Source: Patiria miniata (taxonomy: Eukaryota > Echinodermata > Asteroidea > Valvatida > Asterinidae). From it: DNA of 64,000 nucleotides. Below the pieces are notes generated by a model. It was not told where the DNA came from. It ran no database searches and saw nothing but the letters and a program-made list of their open reading frames with translations. Shown piece after piece: positions 35,889-47,293 of the stretch; within the stretch, counting starts at the first letter, position 1; every line of letters starts with the position of its first letter. The stretch spans positions 2,473,754 through 2,537,753 of the forward strand of contig NW_024037058.1 in NCBI RefSeq assembly GCF_015706575.1. The letters run 5' to 3'. The position numbers and the translations under genes were made by a program.

Positions 35889-36382
35889 TATCATACAGTT
35901 ATGATAATACAGTTTGATGTTTCTGTAAGATAACATTGACTAATGTTGATCTGGAATCTTCAAAATTAGGCACCCAAATAGCACTGTTAGCAGGCGGAGC
36001 CGAATGAAGGCCGAGTTTTGGAAAAATCTCGGTAACGGTCGTCAAATTCAAAATTGTACATGACGCATCACAAAGTCCGCCCTTACGATCCGAGTATTTT
36101 GATGCACAAAATCATCGTTGAATTTCAAGTTTTCTAAATGAAAGCAATGATTACTAATTATCAACTCATTGAAAATAAAATTAATAAGCAATTAGCAGTT
36201 TATAATTAAACCTATATTATATACTCGGAAATACTCGGGCGCTATCCGATTGTCGACGAAACGACTTCGGCAAACTTCGGAAATTTTCGGAAAAAGGAGG
36301 ATTTCCTCCCATTTTAGTCACGTGACGTAAATTGTAATTCAATGTATCACCGGAGGCTACCGGACCTAAGATTCATCAGAAA

Positions 36383-36692
36383 TAGACCTTTCTGCGCTTG
36401 GTTGGCAAACTGCATTTTTGCCAACCACGGCCTGCAAAACTATGGAAGGTCCGACACTGCAAAAATGAAGAAGAGTTATTACAGATCACCAAAATATTAT
36501 TTGATACTTGAAAATACAACATTTTCAACGAAGCTACAAAATAATTTCTACACATGCCTTTTTACTATGTGTTGATGGCGTTATTAGGACTTTTTTTGAA
36601 AAAATATGTTGCCAACCACGGCTTCAATTTATGCGCTTACGGCAGCCCATACAAAATGGCGCCAATGTTTACAAACAAAAGAAAGGCCTATG
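36383..36692. repeat. Possible MITE, ATAGACCTTTCT ends
   Basis: ATAGACCTTTCT at the left and AGAAAGGCCTAT at the right are near-matching inverted ends. TTGCCAACCACGGC appears in direct orientation at about 36418 and 36609. About 310 bp, non-coding. Confidence 0.4.
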
Positions 36693-36714
36693 GTAGCAGA
36701 CCAGTAAATAAACT

Positions 36715-37545
36715 TCCATAGACCCCAATGGTAAATGCTCCCACCTCAAAAATTCGGGAAAAATACTCACAACTCTCCAAGGTGTTCGAGACACACATCA
36801 AATTAAAGCTAATTTCATCATCTTTCATTTTCTTTTCAATTTTTGGGGGGTCAACTAATGACTTTTAGGAGAAATTTCCATCTGAAGATGATCACCCCTG
36901 AAAATAGTCCTGAAGCCCATCGCCATTTTGAAAAACGATGCCTACACTCCATTGCAAAATAGAGCGCTTTTAGGGTCCAAATTACATCCAAATTACACAG
37001 AACTGCAAGCTCCCAGTCCTGTGCACGGCTTCCACCCATATTTTTTACAAACCCTCAAGTTCATGCTCAAATACTAAAGATTTTGAGGGCATGCAAATCG
37101 TGATTTGGCCGGCGTAGGCAATTTCGGAGCGATTTACTGGTCTGCACCCCTATGGGTGCAACAGTGCAATAAAAAAAAATCCCATAGCCACTAGTGCTAA
37201 ATGCCCATACTTCAAAATTCTTTTAAAATTACTCAGTCAAAACTCTCACAGGTATTTTAGCTGCAGAGAAAAATGATGATCGACATGTCATCTTTCAATT
37301 TCTTTTCATTTTTTGGTGGGTTGACCATTGACTTTTCGAGAAATTCTCGTCCAAAGAAGACGACCCCTATTTTCCCCAAAGCGGAACGGTAGCCATCTTG
37401 AAAAACGATCCCTCCACAACATGGCAAAATAGCGCCACTTTCGAGCCCAATTGTACCCCCAAAATGCTCAGAATTGGAAGCCCCGAGTCCGGGCCAGAGG
37501 TTCATTGCCATATCTCTTCAATACCCCAATGTTATGGCTCTCAGA
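36715..37545. repeat. Two diverged tandem copies of a 450-bp unit
   Basis: Unit 1 (about 36715-37170) and unit 2 (about 37171-37545) share ordered blocks: CCATAG, CAAAATTC, ATCTTTCATTTTCTTTTCA, TTGAAAAACGAT, CAAAATAG, and CAGAA followed by GGAAGC/GCAAGC. Identity looks moderate, so it is an old duplication. Neither unit has a plausible protein. Confidence 0.65.
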
Positions 37546-37812
37546 ACTCTCTAATAATCATGCAATTTAACAATTCAACAAAGCAGCATTCAAATTCGCA
37601 GGAGCTTTTTGAGGCGTGTGTTTAGTCATTCAAATTCATTTTTGGGCAGTCATTTCTGGAATTTGTGCAATCTAAAAAACGCTTTGTTAAATTTTTGTTT
37701 CCTTAAGAATGTTGAAGGCATAAATACGGTTCACTTTTTGGCACTTGAGTCACTTTGCCGATGTACTTCGAAGACGAGCTTTCGCTACAGTTTTACACGC
37801 ATATTTCTAGAA

Positions 37813-38834
37813 ATGGCAGCTCGTGGTCGCTACGCTAGAGTGGCCCAGGTAGATCGAGAAAGGTTGATTGAGGCCTTCGAGGGAAACGAGCAAGACTACC
37901 TTCAGCTTGCGGTCAATTTGAACATCAACAAGTCCACAGCCATATCAATTGTTGCAACATATTTGAGGACTGGAAGGCGAGAGACGCTGGCAAGAGGAGG
38001 AGCAACCCACAGCAAGATGGATGATGACATGCGAAACCATGTGCAAGGCATCCTTGACGCTAATCCCGTCTTGACACTTCAACAAATGAAGGCTAGTTTG
38101 AGTGAGCATCTGCCAGAGAAGCCCCAGGTTTCAACTGCCACCATAGCCAGGGCCTTGGATGGGATGATGATTACACTGAAACTAGTGGAGGACGTCCATG
38201 ATGCAAGAAATCCCCCTGAAGTTCTTGATCAACGCGTCCAGTATGGTGAGTGGTTCCTGCAGCATGGTGTTCTGGCGCATCTAGTCTTCATTGACGAGAC
38301 AGGTTATAACGTCTTAACTCAACGCTCCCAGGGTAGAGTAGTGAAGTAGGCTTGGTGCACCACCGAATCGCATTCGAAACTGTGACGCGAGAGAGATTCG
38401 AGGAGTTTCTTGCGGACACAATTCAAGAGTGTGATGCAGTTTTCCCAGACGACGAACCCATTTACCTCATACACGACAATGCGAGGCCTCACGTGCGAGC
38501 CCAACTCCCTGAAGGTGCCAACCCAATGATCCAGCTGAAGCGCCTCCCTCCCTACTCCCCATTCCTGAACAGCACGGAGATGGCACACTCTGCATTCAAG
38601 GCTGCAGTTAAACGCATCCTTGGGTTACCTGAGTGGCAACAACGTGTCGGAGACAGACAGGCTGTCCAGCAAGCAGGAATGAACATGCAGCAGTGGAGGT
38701 GCGATCTCCTTCAACAAGCAGCCATCCAGAGCGTTGATGTCATCACCCAAGTGAAGTGCATGCAGTGGTACAACCATACCCAAACATACATGTATATGCC
38801 AAGATGTCTGGCACGCCAACAGATTGATGGTTGA
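37813..38834 (+). pseudogene. IS630/Tc1/mariner-type DDE transposase, frameshifted
   Basis: The N-terminal part from ATG 37813 has a helix-turn-helix region (LAVNLNINKSTAISIV) followed by a second DNA-binding segment with GRRETLARGGA and LDANPVLTLQQMKASLSEHL. The catalytic core has the first Asp in LVFIDETGYN, the second in YLIHDNARPHVRAQL, and the Glu in LPPYSPFLNSTE, 33 residues after the second Asp. Between the first Asp and VHHRIAFETVTRERFEEFL a stop and a +1 frame change occur near 38345, and about 25 residues usually present in this family seem to be missing. It is therefore inactive. It may belong to the TAGGTTTT-family element ending at 40261, but no matching left end was found. Confidence 0.85.
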
Positions 38835-39898
38835 GGGAGAAACAACATAAACAATAAAAAACCAGGAAAAAACATAAAGAAACATCCCATTCAAACACAG
38901 TACAAAATTAGGTCTTGGTCAGTTAACCAATAAAGATCCCCCCCAAAAAAAAAAATGAAGAAGAAAACAAAGAAGAAGAAAAAACCTCATTAGCCCCATG
39001 TAAAGTCTACTGGAAGCATGAATAAAGAAAACAAGGTTTGCCTGAATTAAAGTGAAGATACGAAACAGTTGCCTAGTACAGTTTATCTGTTTATTCGTAT
39101 TTCTTTAGTCGTACTTATTTGAATTCTCTTTAAGCGAAATTGATTGCCTCTTTACGAAATTGAAAAAAAAATAAATCAGTAAAATCTCCAGTCGAACCAG
39201 CTTTGCTAAATTGAATGATGATTAATAAATACCTTGGAGAGTTGATGGTTTCTGATTGGTCGAGACTCGATCACGTGGCCGGTCATTAACGGTGATAATG
39301 GACCGGCTTCAAAGATCAAGCGAATAAATGGCCCCTGAACCAGCATTGATCAAGCCCCGTTCAGCCCCATGCAAGCCAATGATTGGTCAAAATATAGTAA
39401 CAGTCCTGCGGTAGCTTTTAACAATTGAGCACTGCACAACCCCCATCGCGTGAGACTGAGGCGCGCGTACGCAACACAGTTGCTAGGGATGCGTGCGTGC
39501 GCGCGCGTAAGGAAGTTTTGAAACGACATCGTACAGCAGTGCAGCTGAGTATATACTGAGGATGTTTACGACGAAAGCGTAGATCTACGATTTATTTTCT
39601 TTGAAACACTTCACCCACCGACATATTTACCTTTCCTAAACCAAGCATCTTTGTAATTCCGGACACAAGGAATGTGTAAGCGAGATTTCAGCTTCCTCCA
39701 TCAGGTAAAGATATGAAAACATTGTTGTAATTTGTTTCGCTACGTCAGCAGTTTCTGTTGAGTTTACGTCGTTATAGCTGTTAAGCTAAAATATGGCCCA
39801 TGAACATGAACACAAAAAAGTCTGGAAATATCGCCGGAAAAAAGTCACAAAATTGGAGCATTTTAACTGTTTATTTCGTTATAAAGGTATTTATTAAT
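38835..39898. other. Gene-free stretch after the transposase
   Basis: No exon recognised. The part up to about 39230 is rich in GAAATTGAATG-like words as in the TAGGTTTT family. At 39280-39306 CCGGTCATTAACGGTGATAA is a short relative of the hairpin at 39899-40063. Confidence 0.45.
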
Positions 39899-40063
39899 GG
39901 GAATAACAGTGTGAGGATCCGGTCTTCACTGCGTGATAATGACCGGGTGCGGGGGTGACCGCTGTTAATGGACCTCGACTTCGTCTCGGTCCATTAACAG
40001 CGGTCACCCCCACACCCGGTCATTATCACGCAGTGAAGACCGGCTCCTCACACTGTTATTCCC
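39899..40063. mobile_element. 165-bp near-perfect hairpin element
   Basis: GGGAATAACAGTGTGAGGAT at the left pairs with the right end (CTCCTCACACTGTTATTCCC) through arms of about 78 bp, including CTTCACTGCGTGATAATGAC. The loop reads CTCGACTTCGTCTCGG, parallel to CTCGGCTTCGCCTCGG in the hairpin at 12780-12923. No coding. Confidence 0.85.
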
Positions 40064-40245
40064 TTATTGTGTGTCACGAAAAAGAATGACGATATGCTAA
40101 ATTGAACACAGTGCTAAAGGAATTTGAATGCCTCAAAACGAAATTGAATGGCCGAATTCTGAATTTGAAACGCAGTAACAACTGGAGGCAAAATAGCTTC
40201 AATTCGAACGCACGAAAATTAAATTGGCTGCTCATTTGCCGAAAT

Positions 40246-40261
40246 TGACCGAGAAAACCTA
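40246..40261. repeat. Solo right end of a TAGGTTTT-family element
   Basis: TTGACCGAGAAAACCTA followed by TA is the right-end sequence of the family (copy 1 has the same pattern). The 180 bp before it has the family's GAAATTGAATG-like words. It could be the right terminus of the element that carried the transposase at 37813-38834. Confidence 0.55.
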
Positions 40262-40263
40262 TA

Positions 40264-41001
40264 GTACTATACTAATTTTGTCAAAGAATAATTCAAGCTA
40301 CGCACGATCTTGTTTATAATTAAATGTTTAGCTTTACTTCTGAAAATAAATATAATTACTTGTAAGTGTAATGGGAATTGTTTTTGTGAGCGAATATGAC
40401 GGTGTATTAATGGCTATAGCTAGTAATCTTATATAACGGCGTACACAATATAATTTCAAACCGTATAAGTACTCATTGCTTTCCTCACCATACAAACTGT
40501 CAATAATGTGACAGTCATCTTGGGAGCTCATAAAAATACTTGCGTTAAACTCCACAGCTTCTTTCCAAAAACAAAATCAATCAATATTAACAGTTCCACA
40601 TTAAGTCAAACTCTCAGATGCCTATCACATCGCATGTTCCATTCAGTGGATGATACAGTCGATTCCATCCCTCCGTGAAGTTCTCCATTTTCGTCCGCTT
40701 GGATATCGTTCTGCAGCTGGTGGTTTTTGCTATGGCTTTGCTGAAGATCTTTGTTTGATATGAAGGTCAATCGGCCGGTTGTGCAGTAAGTTAGCATAAA
40801 CCATCTCCTCGGTTTCTCTTTATAAAGAAAAAAAATAGAAACATTTCGGTAGGCGTTAAGCCAAGGCAGACACATAATTCAATCAGATTTTGTATATAAA
40901 AGTTATAAAAGTTATTCGAATAAACTATTTTAAACAAGTCAACTTTTGTTCATTGCCATTGCTGGGTCAGTCATGCACGTTTAGGCCTAGCCTATATGTC
41001 T
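40264..41001. other. Gene-free stretch
   Basis: I see no exon, RNA gene or repeat that can be supported. Confidence 0.45.
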
Positions 41002-41005
41002 TTAA

Positions 41006-41521
41006 AGGGAATATACAACATTTGCAAACATCGAAAAATAAAACTACCACGTTTTTGCGAAATACCTTAATAGGACGTTGGTAAATGACAGTCTAAAGCA
41101 TCCTGTAAAATTATGGCACCTGGTATACTGTCATTTTCAAGAAAAGTGGTATTTTTGTATCAATTTCCAACGCTGATCGGCCGATCAGCGTTGGAAACAA
41201 CTGGCTTTTTTTCAAATACTGGCCCCAATTGACTATTGCACTTGTTTGCAATCGATTACAAACCTATGAACGGGTACGAGCCAGCTAGACTGGTTCCCTG
41301 ACCTTACAATTCCCCAATGTATGTAAACTGCTCTGTTTCTTCTTATATGGAGTCAGGGAACCAGACTACAGATAAATGATCGTTTTTCTTGGTTTTTATA
41401 GCATTTTCGAACCCAAAACCTCCAAAAAGTCAGTGTAACTATATATTTGCTTTATATTTCCAATCCCCCAATTCCATCCATTTCTGAAAATTACAGCAAA
41501 AGCAAATGATGTATATTCCCT
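41006..41521. mobile_element. TTAA-flanked MITE, AGGGAATATACAAC family, copy 4
   Basis: Between TTAA at 41002-41005 and 41522-41525, same orientation as copy 1. The central palindrome reads CGCTGATCGGCCGATCAGCG: two compensating changes relative to copy 2 keep the two arms complementary. No coding. Confidence 0.85.
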
Positions 41522-42012
41522 TTAAAAGAAAAATGATGCCGACCAGCACGACAGGCCTAGATCGCATGGAATTTGAACAGAATATCTCGCTAGCAACCAC
41601 ACAGGCCTCCATCCCCTCAAACTCAGAGCGACAACATTAACGATATTATAATTTGCTTTGTCATTCCCATGTTCATATTCCTCCATGCCATGTTGTATGG
41701 GCCTCGTTAAAAAAACAACTTAGGCCTACTTGCAAATAATTGTCCTATTCTTACTTCAACGCTCCTTACTTCCCCACTCCAGCAATCAAATGCTGCGCAC
41801 ACCTTGACTATACTCATCGATTTTGATCAATTTAGATCTCTGTTTCTTTTATTCTTTCAAAAATGACAAAGAAACCGAAGAAAACCCAACTTCATTTTTT
41901 AATCCTCCGTTCGAAAGTGTACACAACTAGAATGTGAAATTGTGTTCTTTACCCTTTTCAAAAAACATGCGCGCGGACGGTTAGCCTTGACCAAGGCTAT
42001 CAGCTTGTTCCC

Positions 42013-42178
42013 ATACATAGAAAACACAAAGTGAGTAATTAGACTCATTATCCTAAGAAGTGAATCATTTTGTCCGTATAGTGACACACTTTGGCTCAAA
42101 GTGTCTCAATACACCGACAAAATGACTCAATTATTGCGATATTGAGTCAAATTACTCACTTTGTGTTTTCTGTGTACG
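42013..42178. mobile_element. 166-bp foldback with an 11-bp direct repeat at its edges
   Basis: Left GAAAACACAAAGTGAGTAAT and right ATTACTCACTTTGTGTTTTC extend inward through GACTCA, CATTTTGTC and CACTTTG blocks to a short centre. AGCTTGTTCCC stands immediately outside both ends (42002-42012 and 42179-42189), the apparent target duplication. Non-coding. Confidence 0.8.
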
Positions 42179-42332
42179 AGCTTGTTCCCGCTACCGCACA
42201 CAGCGCGCGCCGCAACACCATTACTATATATATAGTTCGTCCTTCGAAATTCGAAGATGACAGCCAACATCTCCATACTAGTTGGTGTTGTGTGTTCGCA
42301 GATGGCTAATAAGTCCAATTCTAGCCAGGAAG

Positions 42333-43825
42333 CTACGGTTCTACACTGGACACACTAGGTTGGGGGTGGGGGTGGACACGTAGGGAAGCATCTAGCTGAC
42401 GAGATTTTCGTTGCTGTCGTTTCAGCTCAGCCTCCCTGATGCGATGGGCTTCGAAGCTTGATGCACCTTCGTGTGATAATCTTCTCCATGCCGTTCGATC
42501 ATGGGCATGTTCTTCCCAGCTACTCACATTGAGGTTGCATTGCTTCATGGTTGCTTTAAGGCAATCCTTGTATCTCTTGAATTGACCACCAGCCGATCTT
42601 TTGCCTGTTGTTAGTTCACCGTAGAAGATCTTTTTGGGGAGTCGATCATCAGTCATCCGTACTACATGACCTGACCAGCGAAGTTGAGCTCTCATGATCA
42701 AAGCACCTACACTGGGCAATTCCGCTCGCTGGAGGACTTCAGTGTCTGGGACCTTGTCTTGCCATCTGATGCGCAAGATCTTACGCATGCAGGAAAGGTG
42801 GAAGTGGTTCAGCTTTCTGATGTGGCGGCTGTAGGTTGTCCAAGTTTCACAGGCATACAGCAGGGAAGTCAGGACTGCAGCTTGATACGCACGCAGCTTT
42901 GTTTTCAAGCTTATGCCTCTCCTATTCCACAGACGCTCACGAAATCTTCCGAAAGCTGAGCTGGCTTTGGATATCCGATTTGTGATTTCCTGGTCTATGT
43001 GGACCTCTCTTGACAGGGTGCTGCCCAAGTATGTAAACTTGTCAACAGAATGAAGGATGTGATCTCCAATGGTGATAACGGGTGGAACATATGGCTTACT
43101 TGGAGCAGGTTGAAACATCACTTCTGTCTTTTTCAGATTGATTGAAAGTCCAAAGCGTGAGCAAGCTGTTGCGAAGCAGTCCATGATGAGTTGTAAGTCT
43201 TCCTGGGTGTGGGCGACGAGAGCACAGTCATCGGCATATAGGAGTTCACGAACTAATTCATCGAATACCTTTGTTTTTGCTTGAAGTCTTCTCAGATTGA
43301 AGAGTTTAACCATCAGTCCTGAATCTCATCTTCACGCCTATGTTGATGTCACGGAAAGCATCAAGGAGCATGCTAGCAAACACGACACTGAAGAGCGTTG
43401 GTGCAAGGACACAGCTTTGTTTAACTCCATTTGATACTGGGAAGGGTTTTGAAGACTCCCCATCGTCCGTTACTCGCGCCATCATACCATCATGAAACTG
43501 CTTAACCATCTCAATATACTTTTCAGGGCAGCCAATTTTGGACAGGAGTTTCCAGAGTCCTTTTCTACAGACGGTGTCGAATGCCTTTGTCAAGTCGACG
43601 AAGACACAGTAGAGGTCGGTATTTTGCTCTCTGCATTTCTCTTGTAGCTGCCGGGCTGCAAAGATCATGTCGCCTGTACCTCTTCCTTTTCTGAAACCAC
43701 ACTGGCTGTCGGGTAGAAAAGTGTTGGCAATGTGTGTTGTGAAGCGATTAAGCATGATTCTGGCGAGGATCTTACCAGCAATAACCAGCAGGGAGATTCC
43801 TCGGTGGTTGTCACAAATGAAACGG
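42333..43825 (-). pseudogene. LINE reverse transcriptase, frameshifted
   Basis: Minus-strand landmarks: CDNHRGISLLVIAGKILARI, DSQCGFRKGRGTGDMIFAAR, catalytic box A CVFVDLTKAFDTV, NGVKQSCVLAPTLFSVVF, then across a frame change near 43310 the catalytic LLYADDCALVAH, GLSINLKKTEVMFQP, KFTYLGSTLS, and a C-terminal domain with LLYACETWTTY, HLSCMRKILRIRWQDKVPD and LRWSGHVVRM. The C-terminal pattern is that of the many animal LINE copies with WQDKVPDTEVL; I do not assign the clade. One frameshift plus 5' truncation make it inactive. Confidence 0.85.
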
Positions 43826-43830
43826 TTACT
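42333..43830 (-). mobile_element. Third LINE, 5'-truncated, minus strand
   Basis: A non-LTR retrotransposon remnant of a type distinct from the two CR1-like copies. It begins in the RT just before the NHRGISLL motif (about 43825) and runs to the C-terminal region that ends at the stop near 42335. No endonuclease and no clear target duplication were found. Confidence 0.8.
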
Positions 43831-43948
43831 ATACTGTTAGCCTCAACGACCCTTGCATGTGCTTTGTGTGCATGTACGTACACCCCACACACACTTCCGC
43901 AAACAGCCGTACAGAAAGTCGAGGCGGAGGATAGCGGACGGTGTGTAT

Positions 43949-44015
43949 CAACCTCGTGCCCCGTGGGTACGATCTCGCAGCGCCATGTTGTTTCCCATCA
44001 TGCCTTGCGTGATCT
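43949..44015. repeat. 67-bp segment shared in inverse with 50330-50395
   Basis: CAACCTCGTGCCCCGTGGGT to CATCATGCCTTGCGTGATC matches 50330-50395 in opposite orientation with few changes. It looks like a terminal piece of an interspersed repeat whose rest is not recognisable at both sites. Confidence 0.65.
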
Positions 44016-44535
44016 CAACCCCTGGAATTGTGTAGTTTAAATGTGCTGAAATACGGTACATTATAATTAGGGCTGCAGTTTATCCGTTTTACGTGCCGGC
44101 GCCATCGTTAAAATGTTAAAAGTTGTGATTTTGAAGAATCAATCCTTTCAAACACAACGTTTGGACGTTGTGTTAATTAGCAAGATTTGTATTAAATGTA
44201 CGTACCCCTTTCGTGCCTTTACAACCATAGATACAGGGTCTTTTTTACCGAAAAACGCGGCTGACATAATCCATATATACGTATAGGTAGCCCAGGTGGA
44301 CTCCCTTTCCTCCCTACGTAACGTTTTCATTTTGTTGGAGCAGTTTGCAGCAGTTTCATGAATGTTCAATATTTTATTTCAGTTAAAATGAAATCCATCG
44401 AGCTCATTTCAAATGACGCTGGTCTGGCTGGACGTATGACAATCCCTTGCTTCCAGAGGTCACAGGTTCGAACCCCGCTCAAGTAATTTCTTTCGTCAAG
44501 TTCAACCTAATATTTGTTATTTTTTTTATTACAAG

Positions 44536-45097
44536 ATATGCTGCTGAGATCCCGGAGGAAATACACACAACAACAGGTAAAGCGTTGTTCGCGAATGAGC
44601 GGAGCCTTTGGAAAACAGATCGACCGACTATTAACAGAGGGCGGACTGGGTGATCTTCTTTCCAGCAAGAATTCCTCCAAGAAAACCGCCAACAAAGATG
44701 TGCTGGATTTTGTGAGTGAATTTAAGAAAGATGCACTCTTTGATTACCACCCTGGTCGGCAGCATCGTGGATTCGAAGACTTCACATACAATACCAGCAT
44801 CAAAGCACCCGATTGTCTCGGGCAAAGGCTCCTCATGACGTCCCAGGAGATGGACAGGTGGAAATTGGTACGTTTACAAGACAAAGAAATCAACTGTGCT
44901 CGTGATAATGTTCTGCAAAATGGTTTGCCTTGAGAAGAGAAATTCATCATACTTTCACGGATAACTTTTTTGACTTACAAAAAGAACCCCACCTCTCAAA
45001 AGACCGTAAAGACTTAAAAGTATAGCATTCAGATTTATTATGAAACATAAGAATCCTTTTAACATATTCATTTTTGTTTCAGGTCATAGAATCATAA
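44536..45097 (+). CDS. Unidentified two-exon reading frame
   Basis: A protein-like exon (44536-44867) lies between a good acceptor (ttttattacaag) and a donor (TTG|gtacgt). It joins to a 15-bp terminal exon (45083-45097, acceptor ttttgtttcag) giving WKLVIES and a stop. Readable blocks: SGAFGKQIDRLLTEGGLGDL, NKDVLDFVSEFKKDALFDYH, PGRQHRGFEDFTYNTSIKAP, LGQRLLMTSQEMDRW. The first ATG in the exon (44538) is in frame, but upstream exons are possible. I do not recognise the family. Its 3' end lies only 15 bp from the end of the minus-strand RecQ-like helicase remnant, so the two converge. Confidence 0.45.
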
Positions 45098-46887
45098 ATT
45101 CCTACTCACCTCTACTCTTCCGTGCAAACAGTGCAACAGTGGGAGCCGATCACCTTGACACGCTCATTCATGCCGGTTATCTTCAGATGCTCGAGCACCG
45201 CTTGTCTCATGCAGTTGCCTCCTTTGACTGTGCTGCATAGCTGTATCATGGTACTGTCAGTATACCGCTTGTTAATGGACCGCGGGAATATGTACAGCTT
45301 TCCAAACCCTTGCCTCCCATCTCTCGCGCACCTGCCAACTTCTTGTCAATAACTGAGAACATCTTTTGCCGGTCCCCAATGGATCACAAACTCCACATCA
45401 TCTGCTTGGATGCCCAAACCAAAAGCCATGGTAGCCACAACGCATCGGAGTGGAGATGTCTTTTGGCAAAATGATGATGTAACACACCTTTGGCCTTCGT
45501 CGTCAGTGCTACCATGGTACATGTCAATTATTCTATTATGGACACTGTGTACAGGGTCCACCCAAGCCATCTCCCCCAGACTCGTCATCAGCCACGCATA
45601 AATGCGGGAGACTTCGTTCACTTGTCTGCAAAGAAACAAAACAAAGAGTAGTTGACATTGTTTTTGAAAGACACCCGCATAATGCAATAAAAAAAATGTG
45701 ATAGAAAATAATTTACCTTGCGTAAATTATCGCCTTTGGTGCGTCCTTTCCCCTCTTTAGCAGAGCACAATACCAGGCCAAATGTTATTCAACATTGGCA
45801 TTATCCACGTTGAACATCTCCAACTTTATATTGGGTCTGAAAGCACATTAATGAATGAAATAAAAGTTAATTTAAGGCAATGTTGTAATAATGATACGCT
45901 TTGTGCTTTAAATGCCTGCCGGTTAAAGTTTTTTTTTCTTTCGTCAAGGACTAGAAATAAAAATGAGTTAAACTCTTTTTTATGCATCCAGGAAACTCTC
46001 ATTGCAATCTTGCCTGTCCGGAAGCACTGCTATGATGTCAAATGTAGACACCTCAAGCTGCAACATAATGGATGATCTCCTCCATTATCGTCTGTGTTGC
46101 CGTTGCCGTAAGGCAGACGACAGGCTGGCTGGAGAGAATTGACCGAAGCCGATAAATATTGAGGTACTCCTCACGAAATGAACCCCTGCGGAAAGAAATA
46201 AGGACAGTTTCAAATTTAAGATGAGGAAAGCTCATTTCGATAGACAAAAAGGGGAAACAAGATCGCCATCAATCAAGCTGAAGTTGTGATTGGGCCCTAT
46301 GGTGAGGACTCTGAAAGTGGTGTATCGGCATGATGCATGGGCACTTGAGAAGTTTCAAGTTGAGTGTTGCAGTGCAGTAAAAATTTGTGCGAAATAAAAA
46401 GGTAAACTTGTGTCAATTAACAAAAAAATGGGAAGTTGCAGGAACGCAAAAGGATGAAATAAAACCACGTAAATTTCACAGTGCAATCGACAGTATCATC
46501 ATTGATGCTTCAATAGAAGACCTGACACCCCCGATTTTACCATTTGGTCATGCAGTGGGCTTCGTCTATGACTAAAGCAGTGATTCGATCACGCCATCTC
46601 TTGATTGCCAACCACCATGCATGGCTGTCGCAGTACTGCTTCTGGAGATGCAAATACCAACTGATATTCTCCTTTGCTGATTGATTCCTAACAACGATAA
46701 AAACACTAACAGAAACGTGAACACTTATGGTTGTTATTAAAATATCAAATACAGGTTGCAGTCCCTGGCTCAAAGGCAGTTTGATAGACGAGTTCAAAAT
46801 TATCCGCCGTTTGTACATTAGTCACACTTTAAAAACCGACAATGTTCTACACACCCCAGGGCACAGTTATTAAAATGTTCCGAGCGA

Positions 46888-47293
46888 TGGGTTTTCCCGG
46901 CTGGCCAATTTGACGGGGAAAATTATGAATAATCTTGTTTTGTCCCCGTGTTAGATTTTTGCCGTGTCTTTTTCCGTTTGTGTGTCTTTTCGTAAACAAA
47001 TATGTTTTTATTTATATGGGCACGTACGTCCACGAATTTGAATACAGGTAATCCATACGAAAAAAATGTTTGCCAATGGATTATTCTACACTTTCGATCA
47101 ACCTCTATGTAATGCATGAGGATTTCGACGAATTTGAACGATCGAACGACTATTTGAATGATCTTATTTGATCCATCGATAGACTACTCAAATAACGAAA
47201 CTAAACAACAATTTTTGATGTTCTGTACTGATGTGCTTTAAAATGAATTGAAATCGGCCGCGTGTTCAAATTGGCCAGGATATGCTATAAAGT
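46888..47293. repeat. Possible diverged TAGGTTTT-type element in a helicase intron
   Basis: GGGTTTTCCCGGCTGGCCAA at the left and TTCAAATTGGCCAGGATATG at the right could be degenerate inverted ends. The interior has GAATTTGAACG-like words. It lies between helicase exons 2 and 3. Confidence 0.3.

Noticed and set aside
44409-44486. tRNA-like sequence with a GGTTCGAACCCCG B box
   Set aside because: The A box is poor and neither T-arm nor acceptor stem pairs well; not enough for a tRNA or SINE call.
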